Under the pieces are notes generated by a model. It did no database searches. It was given only the letters and a program-made list of their open reading frames with translations, and was not told where the DNA came from. The translations under genes and the position numbers were made by a program. Shown here one piece after another: positions 1 to 13,238 of a stretch of 64,000 nucleotides of DNA. Each line of letters opens with the position of its first letter. Within the stretch, counting starts at the first letter, position 1. The stretch comes from Dreissena polymorpha (Eukaryota; Mollusca; Bivalvia; Myida; Dreissenidae): contig NC_068357.1 in the NCBI RefSeq assembly GCF_020536995.1, positions 62,694,721 to 62,758,720 on the forward strand, written 5' to 3'.

Positions 1-1
1 C

Positions 2-109
2 AGTGACCACACATTCCACTTAAAATTCAATGGGAAACAAGATGACCTTGAAAGCCTCAATGACTTGACTGGTAACAACATTGTTATACACTGCAACCAC
101 AGGCACTGA
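2..109 (+). CDS. 3'-terminal exon (partial) of an unrecognised gene
   Basis: An open frame of 35 codons enters from the left edge and stops at TGA 107-109. It reads SDHTFHLKFNG, continues through a polar Asp/Glu/Asn-rich stretch and ends NNIVIHCNHRH. The codon mix looks protein-like and differs from the stop-rich sequence that follows. The window starts with CAG, so position 1-3 could be the end of a splice acceptor or simply exon sequence; this cannot be settled without upstream sequence. I do not recognise the family. If real, the gene runs toward selenoprotein W and the two are tail to tail, with the 299-1346 array between them. Confidence 0.4.
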   Translation, partial: SDHTFHLKFNGKQDDLESLNDLTGNNIVIHCNHRH

Positions 110-298
110 GAATGTTTGGCAGTGGACCTGAAGTAAAATTTCTGTAAGTTCCAAGAGCATTGATTTAGTGGTTTGAAAGCCGTCAGACATATATTATGCA
201 TATAATGTGAAAATATTAACAAAGGTCAGCACTGATGGCCATTTCTGACATTTTGGTAGAAAGGAACATTTATGTGCTAATACTTTGGCAACTTGAAT
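110..298 (+). other. Downstream flank / possible 3' UTR
   Basis: AT-rich, with no ORF or repeat that I recognise. It follows the stop of the exon ending at 109 and may be its 3' UTR. No clear AATAAA is visible before the tandem-core element starts. Confidence 0.3.
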
Positions 299-1346
299 AA
301 CAAAAGGGCCTGAAAGGCCGAAAGTCGCTCACCTGAGATAACAAGATATTATTGGGACAAATCTTCAGACCAAGTTTCATGAAGATCGGAAAATAAATGT
401 GGCCTCTAGAGCGTTAACAGGGTTTTACTATAGCCATATAAGGAAAAATGACCCACCCCCTGGCAGCCATTTTTTACAACCAACGTGTATCATTTTTGAA
501 CTCGTCCAAGATATTATCGGGATAAATCTTCTGACCAAGTTTCATGAAGATCAGACAGTAAATGTGGCCTCTAGAGTGTTAGCAAGATTTTACTAAAGCC
601 ATATAAGGAAAAATGCCCCGCCCCTTGGAAGCTATGTTTTTCAAGCAAACATAATTATTTTCGAACTCATCCATTTTAGATATCATTGAGACCAATCTTC
701 TGACCAAATTTCATGAAAATTTGACAATAAATGTGGCCTCTAGAGTGTTAACAAGGTTTTACTATAGCCATATAATGAAAAATGCCCCGCCCCTGGTGGC
801 CATGTTTTTAAAGCAACCAAAACAATTTTCGAACTCATCCAAGATATCATTGGGACAAATATTCTGACAAAGTTTCATGATGATCGGAAAATAAATGTGC
901 CTCTAGAGTGTTAACAAGGTTTTACTATAGCTATATAGGGAAAAATGCCCCGCCCCCGCGGTGGCCATGTTTTTCAACCAACCGGCATCATTTTTGAACT
1001 CGTCCAATATATTATTGGGATGAATCTTCTGACTGAGAGTATCATGAAGATCGGACTATAAATGTGGCCTCTAGAGTGTTAACAAGATTTTACTATTGCC
1101 ATATAAGGAAAAATGCCCCGCTCCTTGGCAGCCATGTTTTTCAAGCAAACGTAACAATTTTCAAACTCATCCAAGATATCATTGAGACCAATCTTCTGAC
1201 CAAATTTCATGAAGATTGGACAATAAATGTGGCCTCTAGAGAGTTAACAAGGCAAATGTTGACGCCGCACAACGGACAACGCATGACGGACAAAAGGCGA
1301 TCACAAAAGCTCACCATGATCATGTTGTGCTCAGGTGAGCTAAAAA
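299..1346 (+). repeat. Pearl-like tandem-core element, about six 166-bp units
   Basis: It starts with a short hairpin (GGGCCTGAAAGGCC) followed by CGCTCACCTGAG. About six diverged units of 165-168 bp follow, each holding CTCTAGAGYGTTAACARGRTTTTACTA-like sequence, AAATGCCCCGCCCC and TTCATGAAGATCGGAC-like sequence. It closes with GACGGAC motifs, GCTCACC...GCTCAGGTGAGC and TAAAAA. Head hairpin, tandem core and a 3' hairpin near CTAA match the bivalve 'pearl' class, regarded as non-autonomous Helitron-like. The short ORFs here are repeat translations, not genes. Confidence 0.85.
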
Positions 1347-2109
1347 GCATATCCATTCAATTATACACATGAAAAAATGATCATATATAATTAAACTATG
1401 ATAAAAACTAAATGTAAAATTATAAATACATGACATTAACTGTTTAAACTTATCATAGAATTGCTGGTCTACAAAGGTTTGCTTATAATCTACCATTTCT
1501 GTATTTTACGACTTACATTTTAAATAACCAGTTTCAGATCTACTTATCCAAACTGAAGCAGCTACTTCATCAGAGACTTGAATGAGAGTATAAAGTGTAG
1601 TATGTAACAGGGAGGTAAATGATGCATGCTAAAGTGATTGAAGACATTAAGAGTTTGTTCCCTTGAATGTACTGTTAAAACTGAAAAGGTGTAATTTTTT
1701 CTGAAGTCAAGGAAATAGAGGTTGGTTACAAAGAGGAGCATCAAATGTCAGTGTATTTTGCTTCATAAAGGTCAGCAAAGATAAGCAATTTCTAAATATA
1801 CATGTAGTGATAAGCAGCAAACAGTAATATTTCCTTGATGTCTTGCAAACACTTGTCATCACATATTGGCACACTAATCGACACAAATATTTCAATTTAT
1901 TCCCAATAAAATTAACTATAACAAATGTTGATACGGTACGAAGCAACAAATGATTGTTATTTTGTAGGTAGTTTTCTGATAAGACGCAAATTGTGCAAAA
2001 CTTGAGTTACTGCTGATGACAAGATTGCCCCAACTTTTATATTGGCTTTTAAGATTGTTAATGAATGATGACAATCTTCCAATGGATTGTTTTAAAACCA
2101 TAAAAAACA
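1347..2109. other. Unique AT-rich sequence beyond the selenoprotein W 3' UTR
   Basis: There are no coding signals or repeats that I can name. The minus-strand ORFs here have no family resemblance and are probably chance. It lies between the likely poly(A) region of selenoprotein W and the 299-1346 array. Confidence 0.3.
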
Positions 2110-4196
2110 CAAGTCTTTCTGACATTAATTGCTTTTATTAAACCGGAGAGTATCAATTGTACATACAACTGTTGTTCAGATCAATTAGACATTGAGTATC
2201 AATACATATTAATGTAAAAGAATGGAATGTTGTTGTATTGTATTGGTTTATGCCAATATGCGGCTTATAATACAAAAGTATTTAATCTCTACAAAATTTG
2301 CACAATTAATTGTCATTGCAATTTATATGATGATATAGAAAGAACATGTGTATATTGCAGGAAAATAAATACTTTAAAAACAAGATAGGGAAACCCATGA
2401 AAATTTAAGTATAAGTAGCAAAAACAGACATATTAATTCTAAGAAACAAATTCATTTTACAAATGTTGATATGGTTCTTAAATGACAAAAAGTATGCATG
2501 ACAATGTCAAACATGCATAGAAAATGTTTTCAGTGAGTCAACACACTCATACACTGAACACTCACAGCAGGATTTCAATACCTGATTTTGAAAGTCTAAC
2601 ACAAAAAAAGAATACATGTGAAAGAAGTGTGTAAAGTAAAAACAAGGTATGCGCAAAACATTGGTCAAAGTCACAAACTCCATCTGAGATAACATCAAGT
2701 CCAGAACACAGGCTACTGTTTCATCCTGAGCTATCAAACAAACAGCATGGACTCTGTGAGCAATGCCGAGATTTTGTGCTGAAATAACAAAACATGCATT
2801 CCCGTAATGGTACACAGAGCATTGACTGTCATTATTATAACATATACAACATGGGCTCTATGAATAAGGGTGTGATTTAATTCTGAAATAGTAAGAAACC
2901 AGATACAAAGGAGTCTGTACAGAGCTTAAGATAATTGATTCAGTCTAGGTGTGTATTCATAAAATGTTGAATTCATTCGTAAAATACAAACACCTTTATT
3001 TTTCTCAGAAGAATTGTATATTGCTCTATTTATTACCCTATTACTACATGTAATACCACACCTGCCCTGAATTTTTAATGAATTTTGAAAGTTTCAGTAC
3101 TCTTGTAGTTCACTTAGAAAGCTGATCTGAAGATATATACATGTATTTATAAAAATGAATCATAACACATGGAATTATTTAATACATGTTGATTTTTTCC
3201 ACTAAATCTGAAATTTATTTATAATCCAATATAGAAACAGTCTTGATTTTCTTAACACATTTCACACTAGGTTCATGTGTTGATTCATATATTTTAACTA
3301 ACCACCTTTGTCTTACACAATCCTCAGATCCTTAAAATTCACTTAGAAAAATATTTTTCTATGAGACAGATACAGATGCGAACAATTTGATGATTTCAAA
3401 GCATTAATTGATGACAGCATTGATGTTCATAGTTTACACAGGTGCAATTGTCAGTGACTGTGTTTTCAACATTATTTTCTTGTGTGTTTGGAAATGTGAA
3501 TGTCTTATGCAGAACTTAGGCGATCTTGGTTCGCCTATTAATAGCTCTCAATGCAATGGTGAATTTTTCACGATTTTGATTACTCAAATTTTTTTTAAAA
3601 TATGCATATTTAGATTTTAGATGCATCTTCCCTGGACCTCTGACATGTGAAAAATTGTGAGATTTACTTCTATAAACTATAATACAATGTACTTATACAA
3701 TTGGTTCTTTTAGATTTTGTTCTGAAATAATCAAATGCACAGAATAGACTTTGTGAGCACAGATGAGATTTTATCTTCATAAATAGCTTGATCATTGACA
3801 AAAGTTTTAAGCCTTTCCAGGTGCAAAGAGCATAAAAAACCAGAACAGCCTGCAAGTAACTCTAGTCTGCTCAGGTTTAATGCTGTTTGCTGCTTATCAG
3901 TATCTAAGGTTTGCAAACGAAGCCTTTAAAACTTTAATCTTGTAAGAAAGGTCTTAAACTAAATATAACTTTCTAAGGGACTACAAATGCGTCAAAATAT
4001 GTACTATATAAGTGGTAAAGGGTTCAAGCAACAATACCTGAAAATGAAAGCTTTCAAAAGCCCTATAAGAAGCATAAAATCGACAGCCCCCCTCCACCCC
4101 TAAATTTTTTTTCATGGAAGGCCATATTGTGTCACATAACATATTATGAATTCTTCAAAGTTACCATTCCTTCCGTGCCCAGCTACACAAGGTCAT
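2110..4196 (-). other. SELENOW: Selenoprotein W 3' UTR and downstream region
   Basis: About 2 kb of AT-rich sequence follow the stop. Several AATAAA-like signals occur on the minus strand; one at 2139-2134 could end a long 3' UTR, but earlier ones exist near 3000-3230. A eukaryotic selenoprotein mRNA must carry a SECIS hairpin here (ATGA, about 11 nt, AA, and a 3' GA). The best match I found by eye is near 3250-3290, where AACACAT pairs with ATGTGTT, but its lower stem is not convincing. Short ORFs in this stretch look like chance. Confidence 0.5.
3690..4035. repeat. Probable small interspersed repeat in the 3' UTR
   Basis: On the minus strand it begins CCCTTTACCACT, passes TTTTGACGCATTTG and AGTCCCTTAGAAAG, and contains AACCTGAGCAGACTAG and TTGCAGGCTGTTCTGG. 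From memory, wording like this recurs across some bivalve genomes. No second copy occurs in this window, so the call rests on recall only and the left end is not defined. Confidence 0.3.
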
Positions 4197-4271
4197 TCAT
4201 TTCAACGCGGCCTTGACTGCTTCCACTATTTTGTTTGTCTTGCTGTCTGAGTCCACATACCCATCACCCCC
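4197..4271 (-). CDS. SELENOW: Selenoprotein W exon 5 with stop
   Basis: 75 nt encode GGDGYVDSDSKTNKIVEAVK and AALK, then TGA at 4199-4197. The acceptor is TTTCCTTTGTTGCAG. The C-terminal helix is family-typical (GDGYVDTESK in vertebrates). After the UGA stop the frame stays open for 11 codons before TAA. Confidence 0.93.
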   Translation of the reverse strand, partial: GGDGYVDSDSKTNKIVEAVKAALK

Positions 4272-7200
4272 CTGCAACAAAGGAAAACAACTGTGAGTGA
4301 ATCTAGTAGCGCTTCTATCACAACATCGCTCATGGTTAAAATAAATGTTTACTACAATGACGAGATATTTTTAAACTTCATAGGTAAAGATGACAAGATT
4401 ATTAAACTTCCTAGGAATAAAGTCTGTCCCTCACAGTTGACACAGTTTTACATTACAGGTCAGTCAAACAAGGAAACTATTGCCTTGTGAACACACTTTA
4501 AGATACATGATGTACCTGAAGGGACTTGTGCACAGATATTCATAATTTGAACAATCTTATTCAACTTACTTATTAACTTTAATATTTGAAATAGTTTAAA
4601 ACAAGGGCTGTTTGTAAAACATGCATGCCCCCCATATGGGCTGTCCGTTGTACTGGCAGCCATTGTGTGAATACGACTTTTGTCACTGTGACCTTGACCT
4701 TTGACCTAGTGACCTGAAAATCAATAGGGGTCATCTGCAAGTCACGATCAATGTACCTATGAAGTGTCATGATCCTAGGCAAAAGTGTTCTTGAGTTATC
4801 ATCCGAAAATCATTTTACTATTTCAGGTCACCGTGACCTTGACCTTTGATCTTGTGACCTCAAAATCAATAGGGGTCATCTGCGAGTCATGATCAATCTA
4901 CCTATGATGTTTCATGATCCTAGGCATATGGGTTCTTGAGTTATCATCCGAAAATCATTTTACTATTTCGGGTCACCGTGACCTTGACCTAGTGACCTGA
5001 AAATCAATAGGGGTCATCTGCAAGTCATGATCAATCTACCTATAAAGTTTCATGATCCAGGCATATGCGTTCTTGAATTATTATCCGAAAATCATTTTAC
5101 TATTTCGGGTCACCGTGACCTTGACCTTTGACCTTGTGACCTCAAAATCAATAGGGGTCATCTGCAAGTCATGATCAATCTACCCATGAAGTTTCATGAT
5201 CCTAGGCGTATGCGTTCTTGAGTTATCATCCGGAAACCATTTTACTATTTCGGGTCACTGTGACCTTGACCTTTGACCTAGTGACCTCAAAATCAATAGG
5301 GGTCATCTGCAAGTCATGATCAATCTACCCATGAAGTTTCATGATCCTACATGTAGGCGTATGCGTTCTTGAGTTATCATCCGGAAACCATTTTACTATT
5401 TCTGGTCACCGTGACCTTGACCTTTGACCTAGTGACCTCAAAATCAATAGGGGTCATCTGCAATCATCATGATCCTAGGCCCAAGGGTTCTTGAGTTATC
5501 CTATGACAACCACCTGGTGGACGGACCAACCGACCGACCTACCGACCGACATGAGCAAAGCAATATACCCCCTCTTCTTCGAAGGGGGGCATAAAAATTG
5601 GAAGCACAAGAAAGATGCTGAAATAAAACTAGAGGACTTTATGGCCTAGGTCACTCACCTGAGACACGTACAAATTAAACAGTGTCAATTTAGTTTACAT
5701 TTCACATAAATTTACTTTAGTTTTCGACTGATTTTCAGAAAATAGTTTGTACATAATTATTGCATCAATCTAAATTTAGACTTAATTGAAGATTGGTTGA
5801 ATAAAAACAGTGCTTGATTGGTTGAATATAAACAGTGCTCAATGTGCGCACATCGTGTTACACGATTTACACATGCCTTTGTCCCGAAAGGATGTTGACA
5901 TCTGCATAGTGCACATGTGTGTTTACTTCTGGGAAATGGCGAACGTCTGGGTTCATAAAATTCTTACATACACATTTATCGTCAATATTGGCCAGACATT
6001 ATGAGGTTTTGGAAGAAATATTCTGATTACTGACTACAGTAAAGGTGGCATGATTGACTGGTTTAGATGTCCTGCTTTTTTGTCAAATGTCCCAACTTTT
6101 TTTTTTAAATGTCCCGATTTGGACCTGAAAAATTCTGGTTTGTATGCAGGTTTTTTTTTTAGAAAAAGGGGAAGACGCTGGACGCTGGGTGAAAGGGGAA
6201 AATAGAGTGCGAAAGAGACATATATGGGGAAAAAATAATAACTGTTTTAATCAATGTCAATAACTTATCGTCTCTGATTTCAGGGTTTTTGTATCACTGG
6301 CTGCGCCTCTGGAAAGTTGAGGTATTCCAAAAGCAAAAAAAACAACAGCCCCATTCCCTATCAAATCTAGATGACATTTTTACTAATTAATATACAATAA
6401 AGAAGCTTTCTGCCAAAATCATAAAAAAAACATTTACAAACACTAATGACATTTAGAGTGACTTTCCTTTTCTATTTTAACGTGATTTCCCGATCACCGC
6501 AAATGAGCTAGTATTGCGATTGATAATTAAGCAATCAAAATTAACAATTTTCGATTCAAAGCTTAAATTAAATATATTTTTTAGTGAAAAATGATATTCT
6601 TGGAGGGGAAATTGTATTTTGAGGGGAAAAAAATCTGGTAGGGGAAGACACCGACTATCCGCGTCACTTTCTTAATAAAAACAAGTTTCGTGAAGATCGG
6701 ATGAAATTTCGTGACATACCTATAGACCGACTGACAGACCGACAAAGTGACTCCTATATAGCCCCAATTACCAGTAATGGGGGTATAATAATTGACTAAA
6801 TAAATACTTACTACATGAATAATTACTGACTGAATGAACAAATGACTGATTTTTGAATATGAATTATTATGCCATTATCATTTATGGCCATTTTGACCTT
6901 CAAACTCTAGAATTCTTTCGAATGACACGCCATCCAATGACTGTGATTAAAATAAATGTACAGTCATTTTAAAATCTCACAATGAATGACATACAATGTA
7001 GTTATGGTAAGATTCTTTATGGCCATTTTTTACTTTTGAACTCAAAGTGTGACCTTGACCATTGAGATATCGACATAATTCTTTCGTGTGACACACCGTC
7101 AAATGATGGTCAACAAATGATTTTAAAATCTCACAATGAACGACATAGTTATGGCCCGGACATGCTCATTTATGGCCATTTTTTACCTTTCAACTCAAAG

Positions 7201-10200
7201 TGTGACCTTGACCTTGGAGATATTGACGTAATTTTTTTGCGCGACACATTGTCCTATGATGGTGAACAAATGTGCTAAATGATTTTAAAATCTCACAATG
7301 AACGAAATAGTTATGGCACGGACAAGCTCATTTATGGCTATTTTTGACCTTTGAACTAAAAATGTGACCTTGACCTAGGGGATATCGACGTAATTCTTTT
7401 GCGCGACACACTGTCCTATGATGGTGAACAAAATGTGCCAAATGATTTAAAAATCTCACAATGAACGATATAGTTATGTCCTGAACATTTTTGACCTTTG
7501 AACTTAAAGTGTGACCGTGACCTTGGAGATATCAACATAATTCTTTCGCGCGACACACCCTCCAATAATGGTGAACAAATGGGCCTAATGATTTTAAAAT
7601 CTCACGATGAACGACATAGTGATGGCCCGGACAATCTCATTTATGGCCAATTTTGACCTTTGAACTCAAAGTGTGACCTTGACCTTGGAGATATCAAGTT
7701 CAACGTATTTTTTTTCGCGGAACTTACCGTCTAATGATGACAAACAAATGTGCCACATGATTAAAAAAATCTTACAATGAGTGACATAGTTATGGTCCGG
7801 ACAAGCTCATTTATGGCAATTTTTACCTTTGAACTCAAAGTATGACCTTGACCATTGAGATATTGAGATACTTCTTTCACGCGACACACCGTCCAATTAT
7901 GGTAAAAAAAATGTGCCAAATGATTTTAAAATCTCACTATGAACAACATAGTTATGGCCCGGACAAGCTAATTATTGGCCATTTTTGACCTTTGAACTGA
8001 AAGTGTGACCGTGACCTTGTCGATATCAACGTAATTCTTTTGTGCGACACCCCTTCCAATGATGGTGAACAAATGTGGCAAATGATTTTAAAATTTCACA
8101 ATAAACGACAAAATTATTGCCCAGAAAATCATTTTACCTTTGAACTCAAAGTGTGACATTGACCTTTGAGATATTGACTTACTTCTTTCACACGACACAC
8201 CGTCCCATGATGGTGAACAAATGTATCAAGTAATTTTAAAATCTAACAATAAATGACATCATTATGGTCCGGACAAATTTTCTGTTTTAAACGCACTTAG
8301 TGAACCCGTGACCTAGTTTTTGACACGGCATGACCCATATTAAAACTTGACCTAGACATTATCTAGATACAACTTCTGACCAAGTTTGGTGAAGATCGGA
8401 TGAAATTTTCGGGACAGACCAACAGACAGACAGACGTGACTCCTATATAGCCCCCATTACCAGTAATGGGGGTATAAAAAACCCTGGTATGCCTCGGCGA
8501 GTTTAGTTTTTGACCAAACACAAATGAGGTTACTCACCAAATCTTAAAGCCCTGACCCATGTGGGTTCAAAAAAAGATTTTTTAAAATTTATTTTAACAC
8601 CCTGTCACCTACAGTTGAAATGGACCGGAATAATAATATAAAAACAAGAGCACCGCCTTGCGGGTGCAGACCGCTCATCTATTTTCTTTTTAAAGGTGAA
8701 GGGACTCTCATTTTCAATCACAAAGGAGGGAGGGGTGGAGTGAAGAGGGGTGTATTGTGTGGGGGTGTGGACATTTATTACATTATATTCCAAAAATGCG
8801 AAAAAAATGCGGAAACAAATTTAAAAAATTCGGCGGGGGAGGGTGGGGGGGATTCTTTGGTGCGATGGTTGGACGGTATATCAAACATAAAATAATAAAA
8901 ATAAATATTTGTGTTTTTTAACCGTTTCAAAAAAAATTGGGGGGGGGGGGGGAGTGAGGTGGGGGGGTATAGTATGAGGGTGGGGTGTTAATTTGTGAGA
9001 TGATCTTTAAAAAAAAAAAATGTGGGGGGGATGAGTAGGGGGGGGGGGGTATAGTGTGAGGGTGTGGTGGTTATTTGTGAGATGATCTTTAAAAAAAAAA
9101 AAAATATTAGGAGGGGGGGGGGATTCGGGTGGGTGAGGGGGGGTGGGGGGGTAGGGGGGATGGGGGGGGGGAGGGGGGTCACGGGGGTTGGTTTGGGTGG
9201 AGTCTATTGTGGTATGTCAGGTAAGAGTAGTTTTGTCAAAGTATCAAACAAATCTAATCATAAATAAAGAAGTTATGGCAATTTTAGCAAAATTTAATAA
9301 TTTGACCTTGAGAGTCAAGATCATTCAAAGGTCAAGGTAAAATTCAACTTGCCAGGTACAGTAACCTCATGATAGCATGAAAGTATTTGAAGTTTGAAAG
9401 CAATAGCCTTGATACTTAAGAAGTAAAGTGGATCTAAACACAAAATTTAACCATATATTCAAAGTTACTAAGTCAAAAAAGGGCCGTAATTCCATAAAAA
9501 TGACATCCAGAGTTATGCAACTTGTCCTTTTACTGTACCCTTATGATAGTTTGCGAGTGTTCCAAGTATGAAAGCAATATCTATGATAATTTAGGGGTAA
9601 AGTGGACCGAAACACAAAACTTAACCAAATTTTCAATTTTCTAAGTATAAAGGGCCCATAATTCCGTTCAAATGCCAGTAAGAGTTACATAACTTTGCCT
9701 GCACAGTCCCCTTATGATAGTTAATAAGTGTTGCAAGTATGAAAGCAATAGCTTTGATACTGTAGGAATAAAGTGGACCTAAACACAAAACTTAACCAAA
9801 TTTTCAATTTTCTAAGTATAAAAAGGGAACATAATTCTGTCAAAATGCCAGTCAGAGTAACATTACTATGCCTGCACAGTCCCCTTATGATAGTTAGTAA
9901 GTGTTGCGAGTATGAAAGCAATAGCTTTGATACTTAAGGAATAAAATGGACCTAAACACAAAACTTAACCAAAATTTTCAATTTTCTAAGAATAAAAAGA
10001 GCACATAATTCTGTCAAAATGCACGCCAGAGTTATCTAACTTTGCCTGCCCAGTCCCCTCATGATAGTTAGTAAGTGTACCAAGTTTGAATGCAATAGCA
10101 TAGATACTTTCTGAAAAAAGTGGACCTAAACGCAAAACTTAACCAAAATTTTCAATTTTCTAAGTATAAAAAGGGCACATAATTCAGTCAAAATGCACGC

Positions 10201-11629
10201 CAGAGTTATCTAACTTTGCCTGCCCAGTCCCCTCATGATAGTAAGTAAGTGTACCAAGTTTGAATGCAATAGCATTGATACTTTCTGAGAAAAGTGGACC
10301 TAAACGCAAAACTTAACCGGACGCCGACGCCGACACCAAGGTGATGACAATAGCTCATATTTTTTTTTCAAAAAATAGATGAGCTAAAAATTGATGGATC
10401 TCAGGGTCAATCTTGTGAAGTTTCATTTAAATCTGCCCAGTGATTGAGGAGAAGTCATTAATTAGAAGAAATAGATTCGTGGACATGTGGACTGATGAAT
10501 ACACTGAAAGCTCCACAGTGCTCAGGTGAGCTAGCCCTAGTAATGTGCCAACTCTGAGTTCAAACAATGACCCTAGGAAGTAAAACAAGAGGGCCATGAT
10601 GGCCCTGAATCGCTCACCTGACTCATTAAGATCAGATGAAAACTATGACCTCTATTGTCTACACAATGTTTTTCTATGATTTGACCTAGTGACCTAGTTC
10701 CTGACTCTAGATGACCCAAATACAATCCCAATCCAGATTTCATCAAGATAAACATTCTGACCACAGTTCATAAATATTGGATGAAAACTGTGACCTCTAT
10801 TGTCAACACAAGGTTTTTCTATTTATTTGACCTAGATTTTTACCCCAGATGACCCAAATACAATCCCACCCAGATTTCATCAAGAATTCTGACCAAATTT
10901 CATATAGATTGGATGAAAACTGTGATCTCTAATGTATACACAAGGTTTTTCTATTATTTGACCTAGTGACCTAGTTTTTGACCCCAGATGACCCAAATAA
11001 AATCCCAACCCAGATTTCATCAAGATAAACATTCTGACCAAATTTCATAAAGATTGGATGAAAACTGTGACCTCTATTGTCTACAGAAGGTTGTTCTATT
11101 ATTTGACCTAGTGACCTTGTTTTTGACCCCAGATGACCCAAATACAATCCCAAACCGGATTTCATCAAGATAAACATTTTGACCAAATTTCATCAAGATT
11201 GGATGCAAACCGTGACCTCTACTGTCTACACAAACAAATTGTTGACGGACGGACGCACGGACAAACGCAGGCATGCACAACGGACGCCGGACATCACACG
11301 ATTACATAAGCTCACCGTGTCACTTCATGACAGGTGACCTAAAAATATGTGTCGGAGATAAACATGAACAGTTGTGGTTAAAATCCCATAGAAACAAGGG
11401 CTGTTTGTAAAACATGCATGCCCCCCTATATGGGCTATAAGTTGTAGTAGCAGCCATTGTGTGAATACGTTTTTTTGTCACTGTGAATGGTGGTGGTGGT
11501 GGTGGTGGTGGTGGTGGTGTAGTAGTAGTAGTAGTAGTAGCAGTAGTAGCAGTAGTAGTAGTAGTAATAGTAGTTGTAGTAGTTGTAGTAGTAGTAGTAG
11601 TAGTAGTAGTAGAAGTAGTAGTAGTAGTT

Positions 11630-11672
<43 letters not shown>

Positions 11673-13196
11673 TAGTAGTAGTAGTAGTGGTAAAAGTAGT
11701 AGTAGTAGTGGCAGTAGTAGTAGAAGTAGTAATAGAAGTAGTAGTCAGTGCTCCAGCTAGCAATAAATAGAGGGGCGCTGCGCCCCTCTAAAATTTGCCC
11801 ACTTAAAAAGCGCCCCTCTATTTTTCTGTCAAATGCCCTTTTGATCTCTTAATTCCTGCTCTCAGGCCGTATAAATCGCCAGAAACATCGACATGAATAC
11901 ACACATAACATGACTGCCTGGGGTGTATTAAGTCAACACATTGTGAACAAACAAGCCCCAAGGGCATGGTTTGTTATCAGATCACTAATTAGCCTTTTGT
12001 TGCAGACGATAGTAGCATGCTGTGAAAGATTATCTCTGAGGTCACGCTTGGTTAGGCACAATCACACTCGAATGAAATCAAACTCAGCACTATTGGTTAT
12101 TTTAAACTTCTGAATTCTTTGGCTATAATTTTTTGTTTGCAAAAATAGTGATTTCAATTCAAAATACCTATTAACATTTGAAAATTAATCATCTTTTTTT
12201 TAATGTGAATATGCGGTTAATTTTTAGTCCGAAATTACGGCATGGAAAACATATTTGTGTTTGGATTTTATTTCTGAACTTTAAAACACTGTCTGTCCTC
12301 AATCATGATGAATTTTAACATGAATAGGGGCAGACAGTTGTTATTTCAACAAATAAAGAACTTGTTTGAAAGGAGGATTTAGCACTCTGCAAGTAAAATG
12401 TAATGTTGATATTGTCATATATTTTCGCGACCTAACAAAACTGTCAACGTTGTTGACATTAGTTGAAATAACGGGTTGTGAAATAAATATATCCTAGTAT
12501 TAACAATAACAATGTGTCATTTTAATCTCCAGACTGGATGCTACTTCATGGTGACATTGATCATTGTTTAGACTTTAAATTTGTCAATATAGATTTTTGT
12601 TTTAATTAATATTATAAATTGTGGACAAACATTGGCTCAAAGTTATTTAAAGCAACGAATTTAAGTATTGACAGTCACAACGTTTTTTGACCCAGTGAAA
12701 CCCCTGAATTTATTTCATGTTTTCTTCATTTCATTTTCTTCTAAAAGGCCACTGATGCTGAAAATGGAACCTGAAAGATTAACATGCAGTTCAATGATGA
12801 TAGGTGATAAAAAAACATCAAAATTCCCCCCTCCCCCCCACACACACCGGAAAGAAATATGATATCTACATATCTCCAATGCGTGTAGTCGGATGCTAGC
12901 CCAAGTCGGTTAGGAAATTGGCTACTAAGTTGTTTTCCTTAGCGCCAATGTAGATAGTAATATATTTATTGTAATTTCATTACACAAAATGAGGAACAGC
13001 ATACAATTGGTGAAGTCATCCAATGCACTAGTGTTTACAATTAATAAGTATATAGTATAACCAAAGTATATACTTAAGTATATTTATAAATAAATGCCCT
13101 ATATTCCAAAATTACGCGTAAAATGTGCCCTTTTTGGGGAATCTCCCCTCTATTTTGAAAAGCTGGCTGGAGCACTGAGTAGTAGTAGTAGTAGTA

Positions 13197-13238
<42 letters not shown>

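Noticed and set aside
399-1372. Similar ORFs containing ASRVLTRFYY
   Set aside because: The likeness between them is the tandem unit itself, not a gene family.
3245-3295. A confident SECIS call
   Set aside because: Spacing of ATGA, AA and GA fits, but the lower stem and helix length are not convincing by eye.
8605-9267. Gly-rich and Pro-rich ORFs
   Set aside because: They arise from the G-rich simple sequence and occur on both strands at once.
11320-11770. Poly-Thr and poly-Val ORFs of 147 and 95 codons
   Set aside because: They are translations of the TGG/GTA microsatellite on the two strands.
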